A DNA stretch of 64,000 nt, taken from Geotrypetes seraphini (Eukaryota; Chordata; Amphibia; Gymnophiona; Dermophiidae). Position 1 is the first letter of the stretch; every line of letters starts with the position of its first letter. Made by a program: the position numbers and the translations under genes. The notes below the pieces were generated by a model. The model did not search any database and was not told the DNA's origin. It saw nothing but the letters and a program-made list of their open reading frames with translations. The DNA is taken from positions 308,775,963 through 308,839,962 of the forward strand of contig NC_047084.1 of assembly GCF_902459505.1 (NCBI RefSeq), written 5' to 3'. Positions 10,779 through 22,207 of this stretch are shown piece after piece.

Positions 10779-12117
10779 TCTCACCTCAATAGTGAGCAAA
10801 CTCATGGAAAGACTTATTAAACAAGAATTAGATACGATCCTGACCGAGGAGAATCTACAGGATCCCCAGCAGCATGGATTCACAAAGGGAAGGTCCTGTC
10901 AATCCAATCTGATCAGCTTCTTTGACTGGGTTACAAGGAAACTGGATATGGGGAAGTCTCTAGACGTCGTGTACTTGGACTTCAGCAAAGCTTTTGATAG
11001 CGTCCCGCACCGCAGATTGTTGAGCAAGATGACTTTGATGGGATTGGGAGTGATATTGACGACATGGGTCAATGACTGGTTAAGCGGTAGAATCCAGAGG
11101 GTGGTGGTTAATGGTACTCACTCCAATACATCGGAGGTGACCAGTGGAGTGCCACAGGGATCGGTCTTGGGACCGATCCTTTTCAAAATATACATAAGAG
11201 ACCTGACTCAAGGGCTTCAAGGTAAAATAACACTATTCGCCGACGACGCCAAACTATGCAACATAGTAGATAACAGCACCTTACCCGACAGTATGGAGCA
11301 GGACCTGCTCTTATTGGAACATTGGTCCTCGACTTGGCAGCTGGGCTTTAATGCCCAAAAATGTAAGGTCATGCACCTTGGCAGCAAAAACCCATGCAGA
11401 ACTTACACTCTGAATGGTGAGACCTTAGCTAGGACTAGGGAAGCACGTGATTTGGGAGTAATCATTAGTGCAGATATGAAAACTGCCAAGCAGGTGGAGA
11501 AAGCTGCATCCAAGGCTAGACAAATGGTGGGATGCATCCGTAGAGGTTTCGTCAGCCGGAGGCCCGAAGTCATAATGCCCCTGTACAGATCCATGGTGAG
11601 ACCTCATCTTGAATATTGTGTTCAATTCTGGAGACCACATTATCAAAAAGATGTGCGGAGAATCGAGTCGGTTCAGCGAATTACCACCAGGATGGTCTCG
11701 GGACTCAAGAACCTCCCATATGAGGAAAGACTGAATAAACTGCAACTATACTCGCTCGAGGAACGTAGAGAGAGGGGGGACATGATTGAGACTTTTAAAT
11801 ATATCACGGGCCGCATCGAGGTGGAAGAAGATATCTTCTTTCTTAAAGGACCTTCAACCACAAGAGGTCATCCGCTGAAAATCAAAGGTGGGCAATTTCA
11901 TGGCGACACCAGGAAGTATTTCTTCACTGAAAGGGTAGTCGATCATTGGAATGAACTTCCATTGCAGGTGATTAATGCCAGCAGCGTGCTCGATTTCAAA
12001 AAGAAATGGGATATGTATGTGGGATCTCTAGCCGGGTGAAGTCTGGGGGTGGGTCATTAGCGTGGGCAGACTTGATGGGCTACAGCCCTTTTCTGCCGTC
12101 ATATTCTATGTTTCTAT
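10779..12117 (+). mobile_element. CR1 LINE, 5'-truncated, with open RT C-terminal frame
   Basis: An open frame to 12039 (more than 415 codons) encodes most of a CR1 reverse transcriptase. It starts inside the RT at LTSIVSKLMERLIKQEL because the insertion is 5'-truncated, so there is no true start codon. Motif A is VVYLDFSKAFDSVPH, motif B TSGVPQGSVLGPILF, motif C LFADDAKL; these are the polymerase core residues. The C-terminal tail has MVRPHLEYCVQFW, YEERLNKLQLYSLEERRERG and FFTERVVDHWNELP. The 3' UTR ends in GCCGTCATATTCTATG-type tail repeats. No stop interrupts the frame, so this copy is young compared with its hAT and DIRS hosts. Confidence 0.92.
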
Positions 12118-12328
12118 TTGCTCTGTTACTGTGCCTCTCCTTTCACCCCCCCCCCCCCATTGCTCTGGCACCCATCTTCTAACCTCCACTCCCCCAGATT
12201 CTGGCAGCTCTGTCTTCTGCACACTCTTGTCTTCGCCATTTCCCTTCCAGCGCCTTCTCCCCACCACCACCCTTCCCTCTCAACACCTCATCGCCCTTCA
12301 GCACCCTCTCGCGTGGCCCGAGAATCCC

Positions 12329-12545
12329 CCTCTCCCTTACCTTCGCGGTGTGTTAGTAAAGTAAGTTGCTCAAGCCAGCCGAGCCTGCATGCCTGCAGTT
12401 GCATGTGTGTGAGCGGAAGCTTCTCCTCTGACACAACCAAAAGTTGCGTCAGAAGCTTCCGCCCACACACAAACTGCAGGCAAGCAGGTTCGGCCGGCTT
12501 GAGCAACTTACTTTACTAACACGCCGTGAAGGTAAAGGGGAGGGA
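12329..12545. repeat. Long inverted repeat (foldback) inside hAT
   Basis: Arms of about 95-100 bp: the left arm reads through GTTAGTAAAGTAAGTTGCTC and CGGAAGCTTCT, the right arm is its near-complement ending GAGCAACTTACTTTACTAAC. A loop of about 25 bp separates them at about 12425-12450. Several mismatches are present. The transcript would form a long hairpin. Confidence 0.8.
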
Positions 12546-14230
12546 GATAGATTTGGTAGGAAGGGGACCATGCGCGTTCCCTCCCTTAACTGTGGGGACA
12601 AGGCTATTAACTGCTCCACAGGGTGGTGGATGGCCTTGTCCCCGTGCTCGCAATGAGCACTCCCCCCCCCACCACCAACTGTTTCAGCAGGTTACCAGTG
12701 GCTAGCCGTGGGTAACAGCCACCGTGTCATTCTCTAGTTACAGGTACCTCGAGCTGCAGCCCAGCCTGAGCAAAGTAGAAAGAAGAAATAAATGCAGTTA
12801 GCCATGTAGAAATAGCTCTTTTGATTACAGGCTTTCCCAATCTGTTAGGATCAAAGGAGATGAACAGCTGAAGTGATGTCCTGTGTGGCTTAGATCTTTG
12901 TAGTAAGCCAAGGCACATTTACAGTTCAATGTGTGAAGAGCTGCTTCTCCTGGATGAGAATGAGGCTTTGGAAAGAATATTGGTAGCAGAATAGATTTGA
13001 GATGAAATTCCGTGACCACTTTTGAAAGGAATTTAGGATGAGTGCAGAGGACCACCTTATCATGATGAAATACTGTGAACGGTGGGTCCACCAGCAAGTC
13101 TTGGACTTGGAGTGTACTCACTGTACGGGCAGACATGAAGGAGATTAAGACTACTTTTCAAGTGAGAAACTTGAGATGAGTGGAAACCATTGGTTCAAAT
13201 GGTGGCTTCACCAAAGTTGTAGTTAAGATCCCAGACCACTGGAGGTAGCTTGAATGGAGGTTTGGCATTGAAAAGTCCTTTTATAAACCTGGAAACAAGA
13301 GGATGAAAGCCCAGAGATTTATTGTTGACAGGAAGGTAGAAAACACTAATAGCAGAGGTGAACTCTGAGCAAAGTAGTTTTAGTAAAGAAGATAATCCAG
13401 AATTGATGAAAGAGAGAAGATGGAGCTTCTTGCTGGTGGTGAACACACCACGTATTGAAACGTGTCCACTTTAGTTGATAGCATTGCTGAGTAGAAATTT
13501 TTCTGGAATTAGGAAATACCCGGATTTTTCTGAAAAGGAGGAACTACCTTTATGGCATTTAGTTGAAGCAAAGCTTTGATTTCCTGAAGAAGAAAAGTCT
13601 GTTGTGATGTGAAAAAGGACCCTTTTGGACGGCGATTTGGAGGCATTGTTTCGAAATGAAGTAACGCTACATGATCACTTTGAGGACATAAGTGTTCATT
13701 GTGATGAGAGCCCAATGCCGATGATAATACTGTAGCCGGCCTCAGATGAGTAAGGGAAGATGCTGAGTAGGTGGTAAAATGGCTATGCTCTCTAGAAGCA
13801 TGTAAAAAAGACTGCTGGTTTCTGAGGAGCAGACTGAAATTTTTAAGGGCACTGCTGTTTTTGTCTCTTCTGGTCGTTTAAATGAAGAGGACGTCAAAGG
13901 ATATCTCCTCTTATATTGATAGGCAGCTGGCCTTGGAGCTGACTTAAGATGGTTAAGGCATGTTTTAGACCTGTTCAATGACCTCCAATTTTGCTCATGC
14001 TAAGTGAGATTCTGGGTGAACGCCTCTATTCTATCCCCAAAAAGCTCTTCTCCAAGGCATGAGATGTTGACTAACCGATCCTGCAAATTAATGTCCATGT
14101 CTGAAACTCTTAACCAAGCCAGACACCTCATAGCCACAGATATGGCGGATAACCTAGATGACATTTCAAACACATCAAACACCATCCGGGCCATATACTT
14201 CCTAGTTTGAAGAAGGCTACGAGTCATCTG

Positions 14231-14880
14231 TTGTAATTCCTCTAGTTTTAGGAAACTATTAAAAACTAAGCTGTTTGTGGAAGCTTATTTATAGAACCAC
14301 GTCAGCCTAAGTTAATCTCGTTCCTTTTGGAAAACAGTTTCATTTCTTTTTCTCTGTATAAGATTGTGGAACCCATAAGTAATTAGCTTTACTCTTTCAT
14401 GTTGAATAATCTGTTAGCAGGAATTCCTAGGTTGTATATTTGTTGTCTATTGAGAGTGTGTGGAGTTACTACTCCAGTTTGATATGATTTCGTGTCAATT
14501 GCAAGATTTGTGTTTAAATTATATATGTTTATTGTATGGAAACCACTGAGATTCCAGACAGAATATAAATTCATAAAGTTCTGGAGGGAGATATTGTTCA
14601 AAATCAGCTTTTTAACCAGATGTTTAAGGTAAAAGGACATATAAAAATTATAATTTAATACATATTGGCCAGCGTTGAATTTTGATAGATGCATAAACTC
14701 TGGTACTGGATAATTTTTTGAGGGTGGACTCTATTAGCAGTGACTGGTGGTGAAGCTGTGGCTTATCAAATCCCAGACAGGAAATTAATCTATATAGAGA
14801 ATCAATCTTTCTTGGAGATGCCGTAACTGAAAGATTGTCACAATTGAGAAAGAGGGTCTCCTTGAGCAAATTATGTAAAG
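14231..14880. other. Unclassified, with short L2-like piece at left
   Basis: 14234-14290 resembles an L2 ORF2 C-terminal piece on the plus strand (FRKLLKTKLF). The rest, read on the minus strand, gives two weakly protein-like stretches (for example LISCLGFDKPQLHHQSLL) separated by stops, matching nothing I recognise. Confidence 0.3.
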
Positions 14881-17800
14881 GTCTAATCTAATCTAAACCT
14901 TAGGTTTGTATACCACATCATCTCTACATTCGTAAAGCTTGACACTGTTAACAAGAGTTAGGGTAGAAAGGAACTCCAGTGGAGGGAAGAGGCAAAATGA
15001 AGAGAAAATTTAGAGGACTAGAATAACCAGAGGGAGGAGGAGTTACATTTTTGAGAATAACCAGGTTTTCAGATGTTTACGGAAGAGTTGGAGGGAGCTC
15101 AGATTCCTAAGAGGGGAGATAAGGTTGTTCCAGAGCTGAGTGATTCTGAAAGGGAGGGAAGAACCTAGTTTTCCTACAAGTGAAACGCCTTTTAGAGAGG
15201 GAAAGGAAAGTTTCAGTTTTAGGGTGGATCTGGTAGAATTGGGGTTAGAGGAGTTCCAAGAAAGAGGAATGAAGGGAGGGAGGATACCGTGTAGGATCTT
15301 GAAAGTGAGGCAGGCACATTTGAAGTGGACTCTGGAGATAATCGGAAGCCAGTGGAGCTTGGATAAAAGCGGTGAGACGTGGTCGAATTTGCTTTTTGCG
15401 AAGATAAGCTTAGCAGCGGTATTCTGAATCCGCTGGAATCTTTGAAGGTTTTTCTTTGTTAGGCTAAGGTAGATAGAGTTGCAGTAGTCCAGTCTGGAAA
15501 GGATGGTGGATTGGACAAGGACGGCAAAGTGTTTTTGATGGAAACAGGATCTCACTTTTCTCAGCATGTGAAGGCTGAAGAAACATTTTTTTACTAGGGA
15601 GTTGAGGTGGTCGTTGAAGGAAAGTGTAGAGTCAATGATGACTCCCAGAACTTTACTAGAATATTCAAGATGCAGAGTGGGGCTAGAGGACAGTGGGATG
15701 GAGGTGGGCAGTTGGTCCAATTTTGGGCCGAGCCAGAGAAGTTTTGTTTTAGATTTGTTCAGTTTCATCTGCACAGTGTGGGCCCAGGATTGAAGGTTCG
15801 ATATACATGAGGATATGTTCGCCGAGAGGTTGGTGAGGTTCCGGTCGGTCTCGAGGAGGACAAAGATGTCGTCTGCGTAAGTGTAGAGTGTTTCATGGGG
15901 GGAGACATGGAGGAGTTTAAGGGAGGACATATAAATGTTGAAGAGGATAGGAGAGAGAGGTGAGCCTTGCGGGACTCCATAGATCGGGTTCCAGGGGGAG
16001 GAAGAAGTGCCCTTCATGTTGACTATGTAGGAGCGGGAGCATAAGAACTTCGAGAACCAGTCAAGGACTGTGGAGTTTATGCCTATCTCGGTGAGTTGGT
16101 AAATTAGAATATCATGATGGACGACATCAAAAGCTGCAGATAGGTCGAATTGAAGAAGGACAGCGAACTTGTTGCGAGAATGGAGATATTGAACTTTTGA
16201 GATTAAGGAGGTCAGAAGGGATTCAGTGCTGAAATTGGGACGGAAGCCGTATTGGTAGGGTTGAAGAATGGTGAATTTCTCAAGGTAGGAAGATAGTTGA
16301 GTGGATATGATGGACTCTAGCATCTTGGTAAGAAGGAGAATGTTAGCTATTGGACGCTAGCTGGATGGTGTAGAGGGGTCAAGCTCATGTTTTTTCAGTA
16401 GTGGGGTTAAGGAAATATGGCCCATTTCTGGGGAGAAGAGACCCGAATGGAGGGCGGAGTTTATGAGAATGGTAAGAGATGAGATGGCCTGATGGGGAGT
16501 CTCGTAGAGGTAGGAGGGGAAAGGATTTAAGGTACAGTTACAGGATTTCAATTTGAGGCAGAGATTATAGACCAGGGATTCGGAAACAAGTTCGAAGGAA
16601 GACCAGGATCTGTCTGCTGGGATAGGGTAGGAGTCTGTTGGGATAGGGTTGGGGGTCAATTGGAATCAGAGATTTGTAGATTACAGGTGGGAAGGAGCGC
16701 CTCAAGGTGAAGACCTTATCGTTGAAGAACTTTGCTAGAGAATCAGCTGAGGGGGAGGATGGAAGGATGGAGTCATTTTTGGAGGTTAAGGAACGCCAGA
16801 TGTTAAATAATATGCTACTCTGATTGTTGGATTTGGAGATTTTGTCACCGTAGAAGTTTTTCCTTGCTTTTTTTAGAACAGTATTATAGATTTTAATGTT
16901 GACCCTCCAGGAGAGTCTGTCTGTAGGGGATTTAGATTTTTTCCATTTTCGGTCCAGAGCACGGCATTTCTGTTTCAGTTCTCTGTGGTATGGGAGGTAC
17001 CAAAGGGCCTTACGGGAGTAGGAAATGGTTTTAGTGGAGAGAGGGGCAAGGGAATGGAAGGTGGACACGGAGAGGGTGACCCAATTTTGCCAGTTAGATT
17101 CTGGTTCTGCAGGTTTAGAGATGGGGAAAATTTGTCAAGAAAATTGATCCAGAACAGATTGCTCGAGATTTTTTTACGGAAGGTAATAGAATTTGAGGTG
17201 TGGGATGGGGGCCCCGAGATGTGACATGAAAATGGGGAGACAGAAGGCCCCTAGGTAGTGGTCGGACCAGGGGACAATTTCCCAACGAATGTCGTCAGTT
17301 GAGGTTTTGTGAGTAGTAAGATCTAGAAAGCTGATGAGGTCTAGTGTGTGGCCTTTTTCATGGGTTGGGGAGAGTGTGGGTCGGAGAGGAAGCTATTAAA
17401 TTCGGATGTATCCTTGTTGGTGACATCGTCAAGGTGGAGATTGATGTCTCCGATGATCAGTAATCTTTGAAATTTGAGGAAGGCGTTTGTTATGGTTTCA
17501 AAGACGAGTTCGGAGGAATTGTTCCAAGGGGCAGGTGGGCGGTATAGAAGCAGGATACCCAGAGGATGAGGGTGGAATTCGTCATTGACTGAGGCTAACA
17601 TGTATTCTGAGGAGTGGCTGCCCTTTTCAAGGAGTTGGACATCGAAGAATGATTTGAAAAGGAGGGCCAAGCCACCTCCTCTTTGATTGGTTCTGGGAGA
17701 GAAGAGGCCTTGGTAGCCGTGGGAACAGAGTTCGTTTTGAGTAAATTGGTCATCTTTTGTGATCCAAGATTCTGTGATGAATAGGAATCCAGGGTCAGAA

Positions 17801-18200
17801 TCCTCGAGTAGGTCCTTCAAGATTTGTATCTTATTGCAAGCGGATCTGGCATTGCAATAGAGTGTTGGGACTGGGGTGAGAGAATGTGAGGCAAGGTTGG
17901 GGGGAGTGGAAGCGAGGACAGGTTTTAGAGAGGCATGGTTGACTTTGCGAGGGTTTTTGTAGGATGGGTGGTGTTTGGGGCGAATGAGCGTGGGAATTCT
18001 GAGGCCAGGGCAGATATTGCGAGCATTTGTAGAGTCGAGGAGGTTGGGGGCAGGGGGTGTCAGGCAGGGGAAGAGTTTGAGAGAAGAGCAGAGTAGGAGA
18101 AGAAGGAGCCATGAAGGTGGCTTCATGACGAGAGATTAGAGATCTATGGGTTAGATGGCCTGTTTGAGGCATGTGAGAGTAGGTTAAGGATGGAGGAGCG
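14880..18200 (-). mobile_element. L2-like LINE, near full length, broken
   Basis: Minus-strand LINE with a 3' end of TTAGA repeats (TCTAATCTAATCT on the plus strand at 14880) and a 5' end near 18200. The endonuclease frame (18126-17341) begins with a hydrophobic leader (MKPPSWLLLLLLCSSLKLF) and holds LYCNARSACNKI, FITESWIT and IIGDINLHL. WSDHYL follows in another frame near 17265. A 16565-17068 frame carries the basic linker. RT occupies 16659-15043: motif A FDLSAAFDVVHHD, motif B GVPQGSPLSPILFN, motif C YADDIF, then DYCNSIYLSL and HWLPIISRVHF. The RT frame is cut by one in-frame TAG at 16357-16359, in the expected NYRPIA motif. At least two frameshifts separate endonuclease, linker and RT. 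A second copy of its 3' end lies at 51655-52250. Confidence 0.88.
15043..16323 (-). CDS. RT domain of the L2-like LINE (longest open part)
   Basis: A 426-codon stretch from ATG 16323 to the ORF2 stop at 15043. It holds the whole palm and thumb of the reverse transcriptase and the C-terminal tail used by L2-type LINEs. It is not an independent gene: the ATG lies just after motif 1 (RPIANILLLTKMLES), and the same frame continues upstream past the single TAG at 16357-16359. Polymerase Asp residues are intact in LDLSAAFD-like motif A and YADD. Confidence 0.85.
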   Translation of the reverse strand: MLESIISTQLSSYLEKFTILQPYQYGFRPNFSTESLLTSLISKVQYLHSRNKFAVLLQFDLSAAFDVVHHDILIYQLTEIGINSTVLDWFSKFLCSRSYIVNMKGTSSSPWNPIYGVPQGSPLSPILFNIYMSSLKLLHVSPHETLYTYADDIFVLLETDRNLTNLSANISSCISNLQSWAHTVQMKLNKSKTKLLWLGPKLDQLPTSIPLSSSPTLHLEYSSKVLGVIIDSTLSFNDHLNSLVKKCFFSLHMLRKVRSCFHQKHFAVLVQSTILSRLDYCNSIYLSLTKKNLQRFQRIQNTAAKLIFAKSKFDHVSPLLSKLHWLPIISRVHFKCACLTFKILHGILPPFIPLSWNSSNPNSTRSTLKLKLSFPSLKGVSLVGKLGSSLPFRITQLWNNLISPLRNLSSLQLFRKHLKTWLFSKM

Positions 18201-18549
18201 ACTAGGTAATAACGTACTAGGTATCAGCACAAACGATACTGGACAGATCTAGTAAAGCGTTTCTGAATTGGAGTTATTCTGAAAATGATCTCGTGGAAGG
18301 GGGATGAAGATAATCTGGCTATCAAATCGGTATTCAAATTAGCATAGATTTTTGGATACAATAGGCATTTAACAAATTAGTTAAGAATTGACAATTAATT
18401 GACAAAAATTAAGAAGACAGCAATCATTTAACAGATTATAAGGTTCAACAGGTATTTAAGATAATTTTTTGATTACTTTTGCTTTATGTATTTTTTTTGA
18501 GAGCTAGTAAATAAATTTTACAGTTGGATGGGTTCACGATTATGCTTAA

Positions 18550-19430
18550 CGATGAAAGATTTCACAATTAGACTTAAACATGGGGACGCCCCTGTGGGCG
18601 GAGCGGTGCTCGAGACCCGCCGATGTGGCCGCTGTTTTCGGTTGGCGATAGCCCACTTGAAGGGAGAAAAGTTTCCCCTGCTTCCCTTTCGATCTCACCT
18701 CTGCTGGAAAGGGGGAGGAGTGGAGATGAAGCCAGGTGCCCTGCTGGAAAGGGCTCCCGAAACTGGCCGCTGGTGCCAAGCGCCATTAGCGCTGCTTCAC
18801 TTTAGTTCTCACCCCTGCTGGAACGGGGGAGGGGTGGAGATGAGGCCAGGTGCCCTGCTGGAAAGGGCTCCCGAAACTGGCCGCAGGTGCCAAGTGCCGT
18901 TAGCGCTGCTTCTACATAGTAACATAGTAGATGACGGCAGATAAAGACCCGAATGGTCCATCCAGTCTGCCCAACCTGATTCAATTTAAAAATTTTTTAT
19001 TTTTTTTTTTTTTTTTCTTCTTAGCTATTTCTGGGCGAGAATCCAAAGCTTTACCCGGTACTGTGCTTGGGTTCCAACTGCCGAAATCTCTGTTAAGACT
19101 TACTCTAGCCCATCTACACCCTCCCAGCCATTGAAGCCCTCCCCTGCCCATCCTCCTCCAAACGGCCATACACAGACACAGACCGTACAAGTCTGCCCAG
19201 TAACTGGCCTAGCTTCTCTTTAGTTCTCTCCCCTGCTGGAACGGGGGAAGGGTGGAGATGAGGCCAGGTGCCCTGCTGGAAAGGGCTCCCGAAACTGGCC
19301 GCTTGAAGGGAGAAAAGTTTGAAGGGAGAAAAGTTTCCCCTGCTTCCCTTTCGATCTCACTTCTGCTGGAACCTTTCTTTTGTTTTGCTTCTCGTTGTGC
19401 TATACAAAGGAAGATGCCTCTTTTTCTGTT
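18550..19430. repeat. About 114-bp tandem repeat, GC-rich
   Basis: Four partial or full units share CCTGCTGGAACGGGGGAG, GATGAGGCCAGGTGCCCTG and GGGCTCCCGAAACTGGCCGC, with starts near 18693, 18807, 19224 and 19346. The first two are about 114 bp apart; a CR1-tail insertion (18915-19213) separates the second and third. The array lies 350 bp beyond the 5' end of the minus-strand L2-like LINE, so it could be repeated promoter monomers of that LINE. Confidence 0.7.
18915..19213 (-). mobile_element. CR1-type 3' tail insertion
   Basis: Begins with ACATAGTAACATAGTAGATG and GACGGCAGATAAAGACC, followed by CATCCAGTCTGCCCAACCTG, a T-rich run, and a CAAGTCTGCCCAGTAACTGG end. This is the antisense 3' tail of a CR1 subfamily (compare GGCTACAGCCC and GCCGTCATATTC at 12076-12112). 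There is no coding content. Confidence 0.7.
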
Positions 19431-19635
19431 GAGCTAAATAAGCCCACATCAGTACTATTTTAGGTACATGAGCCAGAGGGGCCTCTGATGAAAAGAGAAT
19501 AAAGGGTTTCTACTATTTCTGGAAGTGAAGAGGAGGATTCAGATGAAGACTGCAGGAGCTGAAACAGAAGGCCAGAGATCTACAGTGAGAAAGGTAACTT
19601 CAGAAGCTCCTTACATGGCTCGTCATAATCTAAAG

Positions 19636-19808
19636 CAAGAATCTCAAAGTCCCTCGTTGAGGGCTGCAATCCAGTCGGGTTTTCAGGATTTCCCCAATGA
19701 ATATGCATTGAAAGCAGTGCATGCACATAGATCTCATGCATATTCATTGGGGGAATCCTGAAAACCCGACTGGATTGCGGCCCTCAAGGAGGGACTTTGA
19801 GACCCCTG
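19636..19808. mobile_element. hAT MITE with 8-bp target duplication
   Basis: A 173-bp palindromic element; arms share TCTCAAAGTCCCTC, CAATCCAGTCGGGTTTTCAG and AATGAATATGCAT. An identical ATCTAAAG flanks it at 19628-19635 and 19809-19816. Related in sequence to the MITEs at 38199-38394 and 49276-49471 through GGGTTTTCAGG and the octamer-like ATGCATATTCATTAG region. It sits inside the DIRS gag fossil. Confidence 0.85.
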
Positions 19809-20915
19809 ATCTAAAGCATCCAAAAGTTCCACCCTAGGCTCAGTGTCGATCTCCAGTTTGACAGGTAGACCCGTTCCCAGCTGTCTAATGCATTTAGTGA
19901 AAGACAGCTCTTCAGGAGATCTCCGTCTCTTTGGAGGAGGCGACTGATCTGATGGTATGCCATATGACTCTGGTGCAGATAGAATAGGCTCAGAATCAGA
20001 GTCCGCTGCTAGTATCCCAGGTGACTCTCTACGAGGAGAATGATGAGACGATGCTTCTTGACGTCTCCAGTACCGATCCAATGATGAAGAGGATCCATGG
20101 GAAGATCTCCTATCCTGAAAAACATGGGAATTATGCAATGCTGATTGACAGTGTCTAGATCCAGAGCGTCTAGTCAATGAAGAACGTCGATGCATCGAAG
20201 AAAAATGTTGGGGTCTCACTGCAGAATGATGGTACTTTGTTGGAGAGCATCGATGTGAAGCTGAAGATCAATGCTGTGATGGTGAGCATCATCTACTGGG
20301 AGGTCAATGAGAAGTAGGTTGATGCCTTGATGGAGGTCTCAATTCGGTACCCTGTGGCCTCGAGGTACTATAATTAGGCTGGGCTGGTAGCAAGGGAGTC
20401 GATGTTAATAGTGGTGCTGCATGCAACTTAAACATGTCACTGATCTCCCTCTGAAAGAACTCATTAAGTTGTTCTTTGAAGAGTTGCACCGGTATCCTTG
20501 ACTCAAGAGCAAGTGCCATCAGTGCGGCAGGGTGTCTAGGGGTGGGTGACCTTCACAAGGATGCACACCCTGAAGGAGACAACACCTGCGGAGATGACGC
20601 GATGACGTCTTTCTTAGCCTTTACCGAGAGACTCGATGCTGACGAGGCTTGTGACGTTGACTGGGAAGAGGATGGCTTCTTAGCTGGCTTCCCCGATGCC
20701 GGGATGTCATCCGATGTCGATGCAGATTCTGCCGCTACTGTTGGCTCTGAACCTTTGCTGGTGTCCATCACCAAACCAAAGAGCTTTTCCTGCTGGATGC
20801 AACGAGCTTTTAGAGAACACTTCTGCAGAGTAGAACAGCAAAGGTAGGATTCTACACGATGTACAAGGCCTAAGCACCGAAAACACCAGCTATGTGTGCC
20901 AGTAAGGGATACAGG

Positions 20916-21037
20916 CCACTGGCACCAAGAGCACTTTATAAAACCTTTCAAGTTTCAATATGGACAGGAATATAGCGTCGGCAAGATTAAACAAAAGAAA
21001 AAAACCTGAAGGCTAAAAACCCCTCAGGAACACCTCT

Positions 21038-21107
<70 letters not shown>

Positions 21108-21241
21108 AGAGGTGTTCCTGAGGGGTTTTTAGCCTTCAGGTTTTTTTCTTTTGGTCAACATTGAGTTTAATCTTGCCGACGCTATATTCCTGTCCATATT
21201 GAAACTTGAAAGGTTTTATAAAGTGCTCTTGGTGCCAGTGG
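20916..21241. repeat. Palindrome 1 centred on (AT)n
   Basis: Arms of about 125 and 137 bp run from CCACTGGCACCAAGAGCACT at the left to the complementary AGTGCTCTTGGTGCCAGTGG at the right, and inward through CCCCTCAGGAACACCTCTTG. The centre is pure (AT)n, 21041-21104. The right arm has a short insertion near 21154; otherwise identity is very high. Confidence 0.92.
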
Positions 21242-21317
21242 ACTTTGTCCAGTGCGTGTGCCTTCAACCTGCTTTATTCCAACTTTCAGCCATTGTTTTT
21301 CCGATCTTTGTTTTCTC

Positions 21318-21402
<85 letters not shown>

Positions 21403-21505
21403 TTATATTTATATAAATATAAAAATAGAGAAAACAAAGATCGGAAAAACAATGGCTGAAAGTTGGAATAAAGCAGGTTGAAGGCATACGCACTGGACAA
21501 AGTCC
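21241..21505. repeat. Palindrome 2 centred on (AT)n
   Basis: Arms of about 84 bp abut palindrome 1. The left arm runs GGACTTTGTCCAGTGCG to GATCTTTGTTTTCTCTATTT; the right arm is the near-perfect complement, ending CGCACTGGACAAAGTCC at 21505. The centre is (AT)n, 21325-21398, plus an imperfect A/T segment. Confidence 0.92.
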
Positions 21506-21709
21506 AGAACACAACTTCGCTCCACGGAGAATGAGGAACTGAGGTACCATGAACCTACGTTGGGTGGGAAGGCACTCGCAAAGTTTCTTAAAACTTAGTG
21601 ACAGTTCACTTTCAATGCTGTCCATACTGGGCTCCATGGATGACATCACCCACATGTGAGAACATGCTGCCTGGTTGTCCTAGGATAATGCACAATTTCA
21701 TATGATAGA

Positions 21710-22205
21710 TATTCTCCAATAAAAGCTGTACAAGAACGTAAAGTACATGTACATATCATATTGAGTAACTTCCTAACATTCTGATTCCTAATGCTGGGAG
21801 CAGGTACAAAGTTGAAACTTTTGAACATTAATATTTTCTCAGCATATAGAGGAAGGAAATGAAAAAAAGGAGGGAACATTTTAGGATTAATGCCAATTAC
21901 ATTATTCAAAGCTTACCACTGCTAGAACTGTTGTCTTAGCAATTTATTTTAATATTGTCAAAATGTATAAAAATATCTACAAGCATGTAATAAGAAATAG
22001 CCTAATACATAAAAAATGGTTCTATATAGATAATATATTTTTCTTGAAAATGTTAATGTATACATATGCACTGATGATACAACATACTACCAGTATGATT
22101 TGCACAACTTGCTTTCCATCAGCAATTAAATACCAATTTTTATATACATACTGTTAAGCAAAAGCTCAAGACTATTTAGTCAAGTAAAAACATACATATT
22201 AAAAA
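21710..22205. other. A/T-rich sequence, nothing recognised
   Basis: No coding frame, inverted repeat or known element tail could be seen. Confidence 0.5.
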
Positions 22206-22207
22206 TA

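Larger units (their letters stand above)
10451..12736. mobile_element. hAT-type non-autonomous element, split by CR1
   Basis: Ends are TAGAGAATGACATGG and GTGTCATTCTCTA, short imperfect inverted repeats. An identical 8-bp target duplication GTTACAGG flanks it at 10443-10450 and 12737-12744. An 8-bp duplication is the hAT signature. No transposase frame is seen. The interior holds the CR1 at 10779-12117 and a long inverted repeat at 12329-12545. The same right end (ATCATTCTCTA) occurs at 60250-60260. Confidence 0.85.
9908..14230 (-). mobile_element. DIRS-like retroelement fossil with nested hAT and CR1
   Basis: Minus-strand DIRS-like element. Parts from 5' to 3': gag-like piece (14000-14227, KYMARMVFDVFEMSSRL), gag C-terminal and RT-entry pieces (13500-13980), and tyrosine recombinase (12745-13446, with VSRFIKGLFNAKPPF and DPPFTVFHHDKVVL). 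The recombinase C-terminus continues beyond the inserted hAT at 10230-10440. Terminal repeat-like sequence (TTACCGTAAGAGGTGTTATC) lies at 9908-10203. The element is broken, lacks most of its RT region, and was cut by the hAT at 10451-12736. Its condition and the two later insertions suggest considerable age. Confidence 0.8.
19817..21700 (-). mobile_element. DIRS-like retroelement fossil, 5' end and gag
   Basis: Antisense. From 21700 inward: a terminal region like those at 9908 and 36015 (GGACAACCAGGCAGCATG), a leader, a gag-like frame start with a cysteine cluster (CSWCQWPVSLTGTHSWCFRC), then Ser/Arg-rich gag sequence at 20219-19800. RT and recombinase are absent here. The leader-gag junction carries the two (AT)n-centred palindromes described separately. 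The copy is broken and partial. Confidence 0.65.

Noticed and set aside
21151-21655. Frames with Ile-Tyr repeats
   Set aside because: Translation of (AT)n microsatellite between palindrome arms.
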